A DNA stretch of 64,000 nucleotides from Trichomonas vaginalis G3 (Eukaryota > Parabasalia > Trichomonadida > Trichomonadidae), in NCBI RefSeq assembly GCF_026262505.1, contig NC_067204.1:14526522-14590521 (forward strand), given 5' to 3'. The notes below the pieces were generated by a model. It made no database searches. It was not told where the DNA came from and saw nothing but the letters and a program-made list of their open reading frames with translations. Below, piece by piece: positions 20,601-30,095 of this stretch; position 1 is the first letter of the stretch; each line of letters starts with the position of its first letter. Both the position numbers and the translations under genes were made by a program.

Positions 20601-23600
20601 AATAATTCGATTTCGTTAGCCATAAGTTTCTTCTGTATATTCTTCGCTGATGTCTTGCAATGCTGAACGAAAACTTTTGATAATTCATCAAATAAAATTG
20701 TGTTGTTTTCATTTTGTAAATTATCAAAAATAGCAATGCATAATTTGTAGTCTGTTGCTGAATCAGTGTTGAATTTCAAGTCAACTAACTCTATGAATGT
20801 TAAAGCTGCTAACCTGATATTCCTGTCAAGCAAGGCTTCTCTCATACACTGCAAACAGAGTTCCTTAAATTTAGGTTCTGTCACTCCGTCATCGATTGCT
20901 TGTTGAAAAGCTGAAACAGGTAACATCGATTTGACGTAATGAACATAAGGAGGTTCGCTAGGAGCAGTGATGAGTTCTGGGTGGTCGAAGTGTGGGAAAG
21001 GAGGTTGTCCAGGAGTTTTTCCATAATAATCTGTGAAAACTTTGGAGAAATCGTAATCAAAATGTGCCTTCAAAAGATCATGTAATTCCAAGTCAAATTT
21101 TGAAGTGAAAATTGGAGATCTCCATGGGGATTGAGGAGGAGTCATTTGTGGAGATGGTGGATGAGGAATTTCTCCTTTAACTAATGAAGACAACAGCGGA
21201 TAATCTGTTTTCAATCTCTGGCTGAGTGCTTCTGTTTCAGGAGAACCAGGTTTGAACTTTTCAGGATCCCGATTCCAAACGAAAGAAGCCAAAGGAGCCA
21301 AAGAATCAGATGGGAGATGTTTCCATAATTCTATTGGATCATTTGATTTGGAATGAGCTATCAATTGCATGCAAGAAAGATTTGCTGCGGCAGGATCTCT
21401 CTTTACCCACAAATCCCAAATGAATTTAATCAATGGTTCATCGATATCAGACATGTCAATTTCTTTCGCTTTCGGATGCGAAACAATGAACATTTCGAAT
21501 GGCATAAACAAATTCTTTTTTGCGCAATAAACAGCGAAACTCTTAAAGAAATCAGTGAAGTTAAGTGTTGTCGTGTTCGACCACCAGCTCTGGTCAAACA
21601 AGAACTTGTTCTTACATATTCTTACAACTAATAAATCGAAATCATCCAATTCTTTTTGAACGAAAACTCCATTTTGACATAAAATGTCAAGTAATGTTTC
21701 AATTTCATACATATTCATTTGAGAATAATATGTATTAATGAATTTGACAGATATCAAATTCTTCTTTTGATCAGGTTTAGTTTTTTCCAATTCTTTCTTG
21801 AACATATTTACCATTTCAGTAACTCTATGTTCGCAATGCAAAATCCACAATCTTTCAACAGAGATTCCATCAGTTGTCAACATCTTTATTGTTTCAGGTG
21901 ATTGTGATTCAATCAAAGCAATGTTTCCTAAGAAATATTTGGGAGATTCAACGGGTGTTTCCTCAGGAATGTTGAATAATTCTGGGAAAACCATTGCTTT
22001 GTTTTCATTGAAATCAGTTGTTAAATCAACAATTGGTTGCCAACTTGGTAATTTCGATGGATCATTCAACGCTTTCATTGCAGGAGAGTTGTTAAGTTTC
22101 CTTGCAAGTTTGAAAGATGTATTTGGATATTTTGTTGTTATTTTCAACAAAATTTGATGGTTTTCGTCATCTTTTTGTGTCAACAATCCTTGTTTATGTA
22201 GATAATCATGCAAAACAGCACGCGTCTTGTTACGTGTCGTTTGACGCCACATTTCATGAAGATGTTGACCAGGATTTTCGCCTAATTTCTCTATAAGAAC
22301 TGTTGTATCTTGTATTCTTCCGCTGCAAACTAATAACCAACATTGCTGCAAAACAATCGTCCTGAAAAGATGGAAAGGAGAGAAATCAGGGAAAGAAACT
22401 GCTAACGTTGGTAATGCTGAGGTAATAGCGTTCCTTTGCAATGCATCTAATACAAAAGGTAACAGTTCTTTTTCCGAAATCGGGGGTGAATCTCCGATAC
22501 CTTGGGAAGGACGTTTGTATTGTGGTGGCTGCTTGGGGTATTGGACAATGGATCGAAATGTGCATAGAGGAGCAACGAATTTGTTGGAAAGTTCCGTACC
22601 GGAATTTATGCATTTCGCAATTAAACGGATAATTGTAGTGGAAATGGTAATTGCGAACTGGCGTTTGAACTCTGTATCGATGATGGAGGTCAGTTTCTGT
22701 ACAAATGATAGTGATAATGAGATATTTAGATCTTTTGTGAATTGATCGACCAATTCCTTGCTTTCGTGCTGGCAGGCTGCAACAGCAACAAGCTCCGCAT
22801 TATGCTCGCTCTGTTTGCCGTAGTCAATAAGGAATTGTAAAGCGAAATTTTGAGATATGACATCTAATAAGCGGCAAAGGTGTTCTTCGTCCTCGATAAT
22901 CATGATTTTATTGTCGTTTGCGAATACTGGACACTCAAATCGAGGATAACAGATGGAGTAGTTCGATGATATATTAAATAATTGATTATTTTGAACGTAA
23001 GTTGAAAAATGAGTGTTTTCTGGTATAGATATTTTCTCGCCGATACCGTTTTTCTTGTCAATGATGGTGATTTGGTTGTCTTTTATGGCTCCAAAAACTC
23101 CTGGTTTCAATGGACAAAGATATTGACATTCTACCTTATAGAAAATGAATTCATCGAGTGCGGTGTTCCAAATGGAAACAGTGTCTTGCGAAAAACCTGC
23201 AATGTTTGCGCCATCAAAAGCAAATTTTGTGCAATTATTAGAGGAGCAAGAACCTTGTAGATATAAACCATCGAGGTATAAAGTGTACTTTTCGAGTTGG
23301 TTTGAATTAACTATTAATAATGAGTTTGCATCGATTGATGTTGCTATTGTGGCATTTTCGGATAAAGGAAATTCAATAATTTTGTTCATGATGTCTGTAT
23401 TTGTTTTCATTGATATTGGAGCTTTGCGCGTTGATGCATCAAATATGACAATTTGTGGCAATTTATCTTCTGAAGTATAAATCAATAATTTGGACTGAGA
23501 AATAACGCATAGTAATTGGCTCTTAAAGTGAATACTTTCAATCCAACAAAAATCGGAAATATCATTTAATGTGAAGACGATATTTTTTGATTCTATGGAA

Positions 23601-23725
23601 TAAACCTTCAAAACATTGCTATTATCCAAAACACCGAAAAACTTGGGTGAAATTAAAGACATCTTCCAGTTAGATGGAGTTCCAAGCTCGGGTGGATAGT
23701 TAAAAATCGCTATTTCTTTCGTCAT
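17612..23725 (-). CDS. SPG11: Spatacsin (SPG11) homologue
   Basis: This single 2037-aa ORF starts with about 260 residues of beta-propeller-like sequence (IAIFNYPPELGTPSNWKMS...), then continues as alpha-solenoid to the end. The last 250 residues match the conserved spatacsin C-terminal domain. The diagnostic order is a helical FLLALAYFLHEKCYSLSMECLKKL, then QLEVPDMNVLHLDESQVLHLM, then VAYDMDTEVNWAEAIFTQSVQNKGEEFL and a final LVERYRIAKELQF block. In animals and plants spatacsin works with spastizin and AP-5 on late endosomes/lysosomes. It is somewhat shorter than human spatacsin (about 2440 aa). The initiator-like TCACTT lies about 10 nt before the ATG. I am confident of the C-terminal match, less so of the N-terminal architecture. 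Confidence 0.75.
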   Translation of the reverse strand: MTKEIAIFNYPPELGTPSNWKMSLISPKFFGVLDNSNVLKVYSIESKNIVFTLNDISDFCWIESIHFKSQLLCVISQSKLLIYTSEDKLPQIVIFDASTRKAPISMKTNTDIMNKIIEFPLSENATIATSIDANSLLIVNSNQLEKYTLYLDGLYLQGSCSSNNCTKFAFDGANIAGFSQDTVSIWNTALDEFIFYKVECQYLCPLKPGVFGAIKDNQITIIDKKNGIGEKISIPENTHFSTYVQNNQLFNISSNYSICYPRFECPVFANDNKIMIIEDEEHLCRLLDVISQNFALQFLIDYGKQSEHNAELVAVAACQHESKELVDQFTKDLNISLSLSFVQKLTSIIDTEFKRQFAITISTTIIRLIAKCINSGTELSNKFVAPLCTFRSIVQYPKQPPQYKRPSQGIGDSPPISEKELLPFVLDALQRNAITSALPTLAVSFPDFSPFHLFRTIVLQQCWLLVCSGRIQDTTVLIEKLGENPGQHLHEMWRQTTRNKTRAVLHDYLHKQGLLTQKDDENHQILLKITTKYPNTSFKLARKLNNSPAMKALNDPSKLPSWQPIVDLTTDFNENKAMVFPELFNIPEETPVESPKYFLGNIALIESQSPETIKMLTTDGISVERLWILHCEHRVTEMVNMFKKELEKTKPDQKKNLISVKFINTYYSQMNMYEIETLLDILCQNGVFVQKELDDFDLLVVRICKNKFLFDQSWWSNTTTLNFTDFFKSFAVYCAKKNLFMPFEMFIVSHPKAKEIDMSDIDEPLIKFIWDLWVKRDPAAANLSCMQLIAHSKSNDPIELWKHLPSDSLAPLASFVWNRDPEKFKPGSPETEALSQRLKTDYPLLSSLVKGEIPHPPSPQMTPPQSPWRSPIFTSKFDLELHDLLKAHFDYDFSKVFTDYYGKTPGQPPFPHFDHPELITAPSEPPYVHYVKSMLPVSAFQQAIDDGVTEPKFKELCLQCMREALLDRNIRLAALTFIELVDLKFNTDSATDYKLCIAIFDNLQNENNTILFDELSKVFVQHCKTSAKNIQKKLMANEIELFLLSSLLGVRCGLSLDYTPISNFAKKSRPAELLLFIDRASEIGAHYQINEVVKIIRQEMPENPLKDHLLFHLTQSLPTEEGTNNADIPPALVVFRAVRRTDKPQYISLLQESINHSNQLYALLATSIEGSNPMICALVVLLTMTKDFTFDVTQEIEHEKIVSLFMQVISNLLRKSDKVNNVKQSLELFSDKSIVYYLSSFSYSVQNFLFHQADLVLSEINKVIKDQDPETNYQDDLVGNIKIKDIIQVWHPLLDYLAKLCSQKSQVHLFRFLQLLKTTNPSPFLADRVSMSCVIEKFENFRKAIFECDLLGKPEDIVKKFALNHSLQLGQSVAQVLGTSSSNATQEWLKHQYSTATTPAQVLDIHSQIVSSIQDGDELFFVSLFSALLPYAQPTEVYDILKFSRSLFKQENSLTKSIDALLIHLDICHDLSIEVPRVQDVMMPLSETLDLLFPRTDLSKVPKKIQLGIALPVLYGNGALQRFFDSSIDTTIDYCLDNRRVDDARLLCEWRNKSPKSILLLESVQNLISGQKLSEESYQHLSQFGNVDDIEQLLDSISSKMGRRFGLISLHFKACRRLGWPTNDLLKRKTTDFIESELSVTIQQWPIVRNLISFSKLTDEETANSLSKSFTNHVIDQLSSHPKQTQGLLNVKDFSDKFEEFTKLCQNPSSVGDHLFQRAKELQGSQPISVIVNLLLHSSMCTSDIDECAEMLDHILDKLVEEKQLSLIINIVTIFKDPALLPRYFQHLIAQEKLDALPHSTLSKKVGRVIMNCARHVQPFEPQKYFDLTLNYMLYRDHAELRMECGLRLLRGSPDKNKLQEASSHFLLALAYFLHEKCYSLSMECLKKLSLISLQLEVPDMNVLHLDESQVLHLMKTKDFPFALTTAVAYDMDTEVNWAEAIFTQSVQNKGEEFLTAFQYFRPLTSNLCSQVVKMYKESNSDEEMNKRMKSFLKNIPNLVERYRIAKELQFQDQLDNMKEQNPVVCEWCERVLIDGK

Positions 23726-23734
23726 TCTATTAAA

Positions 23735-23740
23735 AAGTGA
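23735..23740 (-). promoter_or_regulatory. Initiator-like TCACTT of the spatacsin gene
   Basis: TCACTT on the minus strand, 9 nt before the ATG at 23725, matches the trichomonad initiator consensus. The 540-bp spacer beyond it (to 24280) is AT-rich with nothing else recognised. Confidence 0.5.
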
Positions 23741-24280
23741 CAGTATTCCATATTTCCGGTAACATCAATTTAAAAATCAAATCTAAATTGATATTTAACA
23801 AATTCACTAAATAGATTCTTGAAATAAAAATATATTTTTAGTAAAACTCCAAGCGAATCTTTTGATTTATAATATTTCCGTGTAAACTTTTAATTTATAT
23901 CAAAAATTGAAAGGATTTCGGAAACATAAAAAGGTCATTTGAATTTTTAAATGAAATTGATCTTGTTATTAGTAAGACACAATTAAAAGAACTACTAGTT
24001 ATTATTTATTGATATAATTCTTGTAAAAACAATTAGATATAAAATATTTTAAATATTCAAATCTAATAAATATTTAAAAACGAAATACTTAATACAAAAA
24101 GTCTATATTTTTAAAATCAGCATTAAAATTCACTTTCAAAATAAAAATTTCGAATCATCAAGATATAAGAATAAATAATGAAGAAATCATGATATGTGTT
24201 TGGTTGTAAAATAAAATTCTTTATTAGATTTTATAATTAGAATATTGATATTAAATATATCTAAAAAAATATAGATATAT

Positions 24281-25281
24281 TTACTCAACAAACTTTATAC
24301 AAACTGGATGAGGTATTCTGATCTCGTCTTGCTTTGTAATCAATCCAGTTTCAGGATTGCGGAGGTAAATTTCGATTGCATCGCTATCTCTGCAGCAAAC
24401 AAAGACGTATTTTCCATTTGGAGTGATTTCGAACATTCTTGGATGAATTCCTGTTAATTGATATCCGACTTTTTCAAGATGTCCATTTTCGGCATTAATT
24501 CTGTAAATAGAAATTCCATCACGCTTCAATCTATTGCTTGCATAGAGGAATTTGCCGTCTGGAGAAATGTGAATATCAGCAGATCCTCTTGCTTCAACTT
24601 CATCGCAAGCAATGCTTTGGAATTTGGTAAATGTACTGTTGTTATTAGAAAATCCGTATACTTGGCCGTTAAGTTCATTGATCAAGTACATGAATTTTCC
24701 ATCTTTTGTGAAAGCTGAGTGGCGAGGTCCTGATTCTGGCTCAACACTGATGTCTTCATATGTTTCTGAGAGGAAAGGAGCCTGAGAATTAACTTTGAAC
24801 TTATGGATTTTGTCAGCACCCAAATCATTGACAAGAAGGAACTTCTTATCTGGTGTGAAGTAGACGTGGTGAGCATGCGACATCTCCTGTCTTGATTTAT
24901 CCGGACCAGTTCCTTCAAACTTTATAACTTGGCTTGCTTCTTGAATTCCGCCATAAGGGTCTAATGGAAAAACAGTAATACTTCCGCTTGAATAGTTTGC
25001 TGTTACGACAAATCCTTCATGCCATGAGTTAAGTGAGAATTGATTAATTTAAAGTTGCCGGCTTCCTTTTCAAATTCCAAAGCAACAAGAGCTGCATTTT
25101 CGTTGTGCATCTCACTGACTGCGTAAACTCTTGTGTCCTTTTCATTCAAAATGAGGTAGGAAGGATTATCAACTTGAACTGTCTCAAGGAAGGAAAAGCT
25201 TCCGTCATTCTGGTTCACTTTTAATGAATAAATACCCTTGCTTCCATTATCTGTGTATGTTCCAACAACAGCTTTAAGCAT
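24281..25281 (-). pseudogene. Lactonase / 6-phosphogluconolactonase-like beta-propeller, broken
   Basis: The N-terminal piece (25281-25006) begins MLKAVVGTYTDNGSKGIYSLKVNQNDG and the C-terminal piece (open from about 25018 to 24281) includes GFVVTANYSSGSITVFP, SHAHHVYFTPDKKFLLVNDLGADKI, GPRHSAFTKDGKFMYLINEL and GIHPRMFEITPNGKY. Together these are the seven-bladed lactonase family (YbhE/Pgl type, often acquired laterally by anaerobic protists). At the junction, THGM passes directly to the FVVTANY blade. About ten residues usually present (the PCH-containing stretch) are absent and the frame changes. That suggests a small real deletion rather than a one-base error. Two initiator-like motifs (TCATTT at 25291-25296, TCACAA at 25285-25290) precede the ATG. 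Confidence 0.75.
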
Positions 25282-25593
25282 TTATTGTGAAAATGACATA
25301 ATCTTCTCAATTCCAATAGTTTGAAAATAACCTTAATTTTAATACAATGATTTGACAGAATAAGAATTGTTAATTTTCTTTATTAAGCATCTGCGTCTTG
25401 GTTTCATTTCTGGTATTATTATCTCGATCATACAAATTGTTAAAAAGTGACATAATTTATTGCAACTTATCAAACTCCCATTATTACATTGAGAGTTTCT
25501 TAACAAAGAAGCTCACACTCTTCCCATGAATTAAGATTAAGCTTTATTTGTAATAAAAATGAACCTTTAAAATCTTAAATCATCAAAGTATAA

Positions 25594-27999
25594 ATGACAC
25601 TTATTCGATCAGATTTCTATTATAATTCAGGAACACTTCTCAAAAGTGTCAATATGCCTGATCCAGATCTCATTATTTCCAGAAGTTGTATTGAAATTTA
25701 TGGAAATAATGAAAATGATTATTGTTTTTTATATTCAAGAGAAACATTAAAATCCTTCAAATTTGAATCTAACTCACAGCTTACTACTATTGGGAAATAT
25801 GCATTTTATAACTGCACAAAATTGCAAAGAATTGATTTGATGTCATGCACAAAGCTATCGATTATTAAAGTAAGAGCATTTTCCTTTTGCACATCTGCTA
25901 CAGAACTTTTCCTTCCAGAAGGACTAAAAAGCATTGAATCGTATAGCTTTTCAAACATAAAAATCAGATCGGTCCAAATACCATCAACTGTTATTGAATT
26001 GAAAAAAAATGCCTTCACAAAAGCCGAATCATTAACATCAATTACTTTCAAAGAAGGATCAAAACTTACCTCTCTTGTTTCCGATGTATTTTCACATACA
26101 AGTTTAATAGATTTTGAAGTTCCCGAGTCTGTGCAATCAATTAGCGGGGCATTTATATATAAAGTTATTTCATTAACAGCAATTCATGTTCATCCAAACA
26201 ATAAATATTTTGTAAGTGATGATTGTGCAGTTTACTCAAAAAATTATACAAAAATATTTTCTTTTGCTCCAAATTCTACATTTACATATGTAATTAATTC
26301 AAATGTGACTGATATTAATTTTGGAACATTCGTTAATGCAAAATGTACTTCGATAACAATACCTCCATCAGTTAAATATATTGGTGGTTCTGCTTTTTAT
26401 GAGACGAGAAATCTTAAACAAATCGTACTACCTCCAACATTAACAATTATTGAAGGCTATACATTTTATTTTTCAGCAATAACATCAATTGATATACCAG
26501 AGAATGTTACTAAAATTGAAGTAGGTGCATTTAAAGCATGTTTTTATTTGAATAATATTCTTCTTCCAGGAAATATGACTTCAATTGGAGGGGGAGCTTT
26601 TCCTCCAAATTCAGATATTAATATTACGTTTAAAGGAAATTCATCATTGAAGATTGATAAACAATTGTTATTGATGTCTAAAGATAACTCATCAATTTCA
26701 TCATTACTTGATCCTTCAGCAACTTCAATCATTATTCCCAGCCAAACTAAAATAATAAGAGATTGGGCGTTTTCATCTAATATTAATATCAGGGTGATTT
26801 CATGTGATGGTATCTCAGAATTAGAATTTATTGAAGCTAACGCATTTAATGGTTGCAATAGTTTGATATCAATTCCATATTTTCCAAAACTCAAGCAAAT
26901 AGCAATACAGGCGTTTGCAAATACGAGACTTTCTTCAGAATTCAGATTTCCATCATCTTTCACTCTTCTTCATCCTTTGGCATTCAAAAAAGTTACAACA
27001 TTACCAAGTATCTCTTTTTCATCAACTTCTACTAGTTTGACAATCAAGAATTCAGCATTCACAGGATGCACTTCTTTAAGATCTGTTTCATTCGAAGGAT
27101 GTACTTGTGATATATATATTGGAATAAATGCCTTTGCTGGATGCAGTTCTCTTTCTATGTTCAATATTTTAAAGAATTTCAAAAATATTGATTCTGGTTG
27201 TTTTATGAACAGTGGGATCAAAATAATAACATTTGAAGATAACATTACTTCATTCTATAATCTTCCTTCTATGTTTTTAAAAGGATGTACAAATTTGAAT
27301 GAAATTGATATTCCTAAGAATATCATCTCCATTGGTAGTGAATGCTTCAGCGGAACATCCATTTCGCATATAAACATACCTGAGAGCGTTGAATCTTTGT
27401 ATTCTCAGTGCTTTAGCTATTGCATTAATCTTGAACAGGTTGATATTCCATTTACATGCAATCTATACAAAATCTTCCCAGAGATATTCGAAGGTTGCAC
27501 ATCACTTTCATTTATCAGTGACTTTTCAAGCGATTATATTGTTTGTCACAACAGTACAATATATGACAAAAACTTCAGCCATGTTTATTTGCATGCCCCT
27601 GCATGTAAAGACAACTATATAAGCTTCGATCGAAGACTTAAAAGTGTTGCAGACAGTGCTTTTAAAAACTGTATTTATATTGAATTTGTTGTATTTGTCG
27701 ATTGCAGTGTAAAAAGTATTGGACGTCACGCATTTGAATCATGCATACGCTTGAAACAAATCAGTATTCCATTTAGTGTTTCATCAATTGGAGAAAAGGC
27801 TTTCTTCAATTGTGTCTGTCTTAAATGTGGCGTTCTATTCCAAAACAAATCTAAGGAATTTATGAATATCATCCAAAAGAGTGGTATTTCAAATTCAGCA
27901 TTACGTTCATGCGAGGTTGTTAGCTGTGGAATAATACAGATATATAGTATTCCTGTTGTCTCTGTTCTATTCACTCTTTTTGTTCACAGGTATAGCTAA
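25594..27999 (+). CDS. BspA-like leucine-rich-repeat protein
   Basis: This 801-aa protein consists of about 30 Treponema pallidum-type LRRs (for example YAFYNCTKLQRIDLMSCTKL, AFSFCTSATELFLPEGLKSIESYSFSN, IPPSVKYIGGSAFYETRNLKQIVLP). Trichomonas has hundreds of such BspA-like proteins, some of them on the cell surface, with proposed roles in adherence. There is no clear N-terminal signal peptide. The C-terminus ends in a hydrophobic stretch (IIQIYSIPVVSVLFTLFVHRYS) that could span the membrane with a very short tail, as in other surface BspA-like members. A non-repeat insertion (NNKYFVSDDCAVYSKNYTKI) occurs twice in variant form and is typical of the family. The ORF is intact. Confidence 0.9.
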   Translation: MTLIRSDFYYNSGTLLKSVNMPDPDLIISRSCIEIYGNNENDYCFLYSRETLKSFKFESNSQLTTIGKYAFYNCTKLQRIDLMSCTKLSIIKVRAFSFCTSATELFLPEGLKSIESYSFSNIKIRSVQIPSTVIELKKNAFTKAESLTSITFKEGSKLTSLVSDVFSHTSLIDFEVPESVQSISGAFIYKVISLTAIHVHPNNKYFVSDDCAVYSKNYTKIFSFAPNSTFTYVINSNVTDINFGTFVNAKCTSITIPPSVKYIGGSAFYETRNLKQIVLPPTLTIIEGYTFYFSAITSIDIPENVTKIEVGAFKACFYLNNILLPGNMTSIGGGAFPPNSDINITFKGNSSLKIDKQLLLMSKDNSSISSLLDPSATSIIIPSQTKIIRDWAFSSNINIRVISCDGISELEFIEANAFNGCNSLISIPYFPKLKQIAIQAFANTRLSSEFRFPSSFTLLHPLAFKKVTTLPSISFSSTSTSLTIKNSAFTGCTSLRSVSFEGCTCDIYIGINAFAGCSSLSMFNILKNFKNIDSGCFMNSGIKIITFEDNITSFYNLPSMFLKGCTNLNEIDIPKNIISIGSECFSGTSISHINIPESVESLYSQCFSYCINLEQVDIPFTCNLYKIFPEIFEGCTSLSFISDFSSDYIVCHNSTIYDKNFSHVYLHAPACKDNYISFDRRLKSVADSAFKNCIYIEFVVFVDCSVKSIGRHAFESCIRLKQISIPFSVSSIGEKAFFNCVCLKCGVLFQNKSKEFMNIIQKSGISNSALRSCEVVSCGIIQIYSIPVVSVLFTLFVHRYS

Positions 28000-28509
28000 T
28001 ATATATTAAATGTAAAACTTTTTACTACTTGAGATGGTGATACTGACTTTCAATCAATTTAAAAGCACTACCAGCAGAAAGTTATTTCTCTAAAAGAAAT
28101 GATGATTACAATATTGAAAATGTATTTGCAAAGGTAAGTGATCTTTATTGAATGAGTAATATAGTTCCAAACATTTACCAAGAAGCTAAGACTGCACTAT
28201 TTACATGACCAAAAAAGGTAATCAATGAATATTAATAAATTATGAACTAGCTTAAGTATTATATGATAATAAACGAACTTTCTACCATTAAATGCGCTAT
28301 GGAAATTGAATTCACACTAGAATATGTTTTTTCTCTTTCAATTTAACAATAAATATTATATCTAAACAAAATTAAGTTTCTTTTTGAAAAAAATCTAAAG
28401 AGATTATAAACATAATTTTTCCCGAAATGCATAATGCCCTAAAACTACCAAAAATATAATTCTTTGCATGTGCTAATTATTCTTATAAGTAGTCGCATTT
28501 ATTTTGATG
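28000..28509. other. Intergenic, no gene seen
   Basis: AT-rich spacer between the BspA-like gene and the Cwc21-like gene. No ORF or repeat was recognised. Confidence 0.5.
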
Positions 28510-28515
28510 TCATTT
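28510..28515 (+). promoter_or_regulatory. Initiator-like TCATTT of the Cwc21-like gene
   Basis: TCATTT occurs 9 nt before the ATG at 28525, in agreement with the trichomonad initiator consensus TCA-Y-(T/A) and the usual very short leaders. Confidence 0.5.
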
Positions 28516-28524
28516 TTTTAAAGA

Positions 28525-28848
28525 ATGTATAATGGTGTTGGAGTTCGAACCCCAAGAGGAACAGGAACAAGTGGCCATGTTCAGGATAGTTTAGCGGTAA
28601 TCAACTATGATAAGAAAATTAAACCAAAGCCACTCAACAATTCTTTCCAAAAATCAGATGCATTAAAAGACCACGAAAGTAGAGTTAAAATAGAGACAGA
28701 ATGTTATTTGCTCAGGAAGAAATTGCGCGAACAAAATATTCCAGAAGATCAAATCAAAACGCGGGTTGATAAATTTAGAGAGGAACAACTCGAGAAACTT
28801 TACCCCAAGAAAAAATTAGATATTAACACCTCTGATTCAAAAGCGTGA
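28525..28848 (+). CDS. CWC21: Cwc21 / SRRM2 N-terminal-type spliceosome protein
   Basis: The 107-aa protein starts MYNGVGVRTPRGTGTSGHVQ, which closely matches the invariant N-terminus of Cwc21/SRm300 (SRRM2) proteins (MYNGIGLxTPRGSGTNGYVQ pattern). A charged helical cwf21 domain follows (residues about 50-95: DHESRVKIETECYLLRKKLREQ ... KVDKFREEQLEKLYP-like). In yeast and humans this protein binds Prp8 and Snu114 at the catalytic spliceosome. Trichomonads have very few introns but a near-complete spliceosome, so a minimal Cwc21 is plausible. The ORF is complete with a canonical leader. Confidence 0.88.
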   Translation: MYNGVGVRTPRGTGTSGHVQDSLAVINYDKKIKPKPLNNSFQKSDALKDHESRVKIETECYLLRKKLREQNIPEDQIKTRVDKFREEQLEKLYPKKKLDINTSDSKA

Positions 28849-29094
28849 CATTTTAGCATCATTTAGCAATCATATTCAGAAAAATTACTTATTTCTTTGG
28901 CCAAATAATGACAATATTAATATTTTCCGATCAAAATGTTATGACAATAGTTGTTCACATACTTTTTTGATATAAATATCTGAAATGTTCTTCGAAATCA
29001 GTAATTGTTATATATTCCGAAGTATTCTATACTCAAATTGTTTGATATTTAATCACATCTAATAAATTAAAAACCGTATACATAATTTTCATAC

Positions 29095-29331
29095 ATTTTC
29101 TTTCGTTTTGTTATTTGATTGTAAAATTTTAATATAAATTTCTTGATATCAACTCAGTGAATCTTGCTTTTATTATGTTGCATATAAATTTAACTTCCAA
29201 TTTCAATAGATGATGCCCCTAAAGTTCTCATAAGGTATCATAAATATAATGACCACGAAATCAATTAAATATTTTATTGAAGGATTGCATTAAAATATGA
29301 TATTGAAACAACATTGTATTCTAATTACTCA
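29095..29331 (-). repeat. Copy of the ankyrin-associated 3' flank repeat
   Basis: It starts next to the stop of the ankyrin remnant and matches 6025-6240 in opposite orientation, including the block AACTTTAGGGG and TGTTTCAATATCATATTTTA. It may represent a shared 3' end of ankyrin-family duplications. Confidence 0.6.
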
Positions 29332-29334
29332 AGA

Positions 29335-29812
29335 CTAAACACATTCTGTGTGAGTGTATTCTGCAATTGAAAGTGGAGTATCTCCATTATAATTCATTGC
29401 ATCGTTCTCTGCTAAGACAGAAATAAGATATTTGACAATTTCAAGATAACCTTTTGATGATGCACAAATGAGTGGAGTATTTCCATAATTATTCTTTGCC
29501 TCTATATCTGCTCCGACCGAAATAAGATATTTGACAATTTCAAGCTTATCATTGACTGATGCAACGATGAGTGGAGTAGATTTTCCAGAATTCCTTGACT
29601 CTATATCTGCTCCAACAGATATAAGATATTTAACAACTTCAAGATGACCTTCTACTAATGCATATGTGAGTGGAGTCCATTTCAAACTATATTGATCCCA
29701 TATCAGCTCCAGCAGTAATAAGATATTTAACTACTTCAAGATTATTGTCGTCAATAAAATCTTCGAGTTGAGACCCAATGTATTCAAAATTTTGTTGAAT
29801 CTCTGCGCTCAT
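29335..29812 (-). pseudogene. Ankyrin-repeat gene remnant with one frameshift
   Basis: An ATG at 29812 opens MSAEIQQNFEYIGSQLEDFI, reaching one ankyrin repeat and stopping at TAG near 29692. The adjoining frame carries three and a half more repeats (LEVVKYLISVGADIESRNSGKSTPLI type) to the stop at 29335. One base change in length near 29690 joins them. The remnant would give about 158 aa. Its repeats are of a different subfamily from the 4665-5855 gene, yet the DNA just downstream matches that gene's 3' region in inverted orientation. Confidence 0.75.
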
Positions 29813-30095
29813 TAAAATTTTTCTTTACAAAAGGAGAAGTGATTCCACTCTCAATTTTGAACTTTTTTAAAAAATAAGTAGAAAAATAATATTGTGATAT
29901 ATTAAAAACCCTATATCCATCGTTTAAGGTGGCAGTTTCTGGTTGATAAACCCAAAATCTGGGACAAGCATGTCATGAAGCTTTTTGTCAGAATGAAATA
30001 AATAAAGTTTAATGATCTGTAGCGTGGATGTATATACTTGCAACAATTCTTTAGGTAAAAAAATCAAATTTGATATAATATAATTTCGGGCTTCA

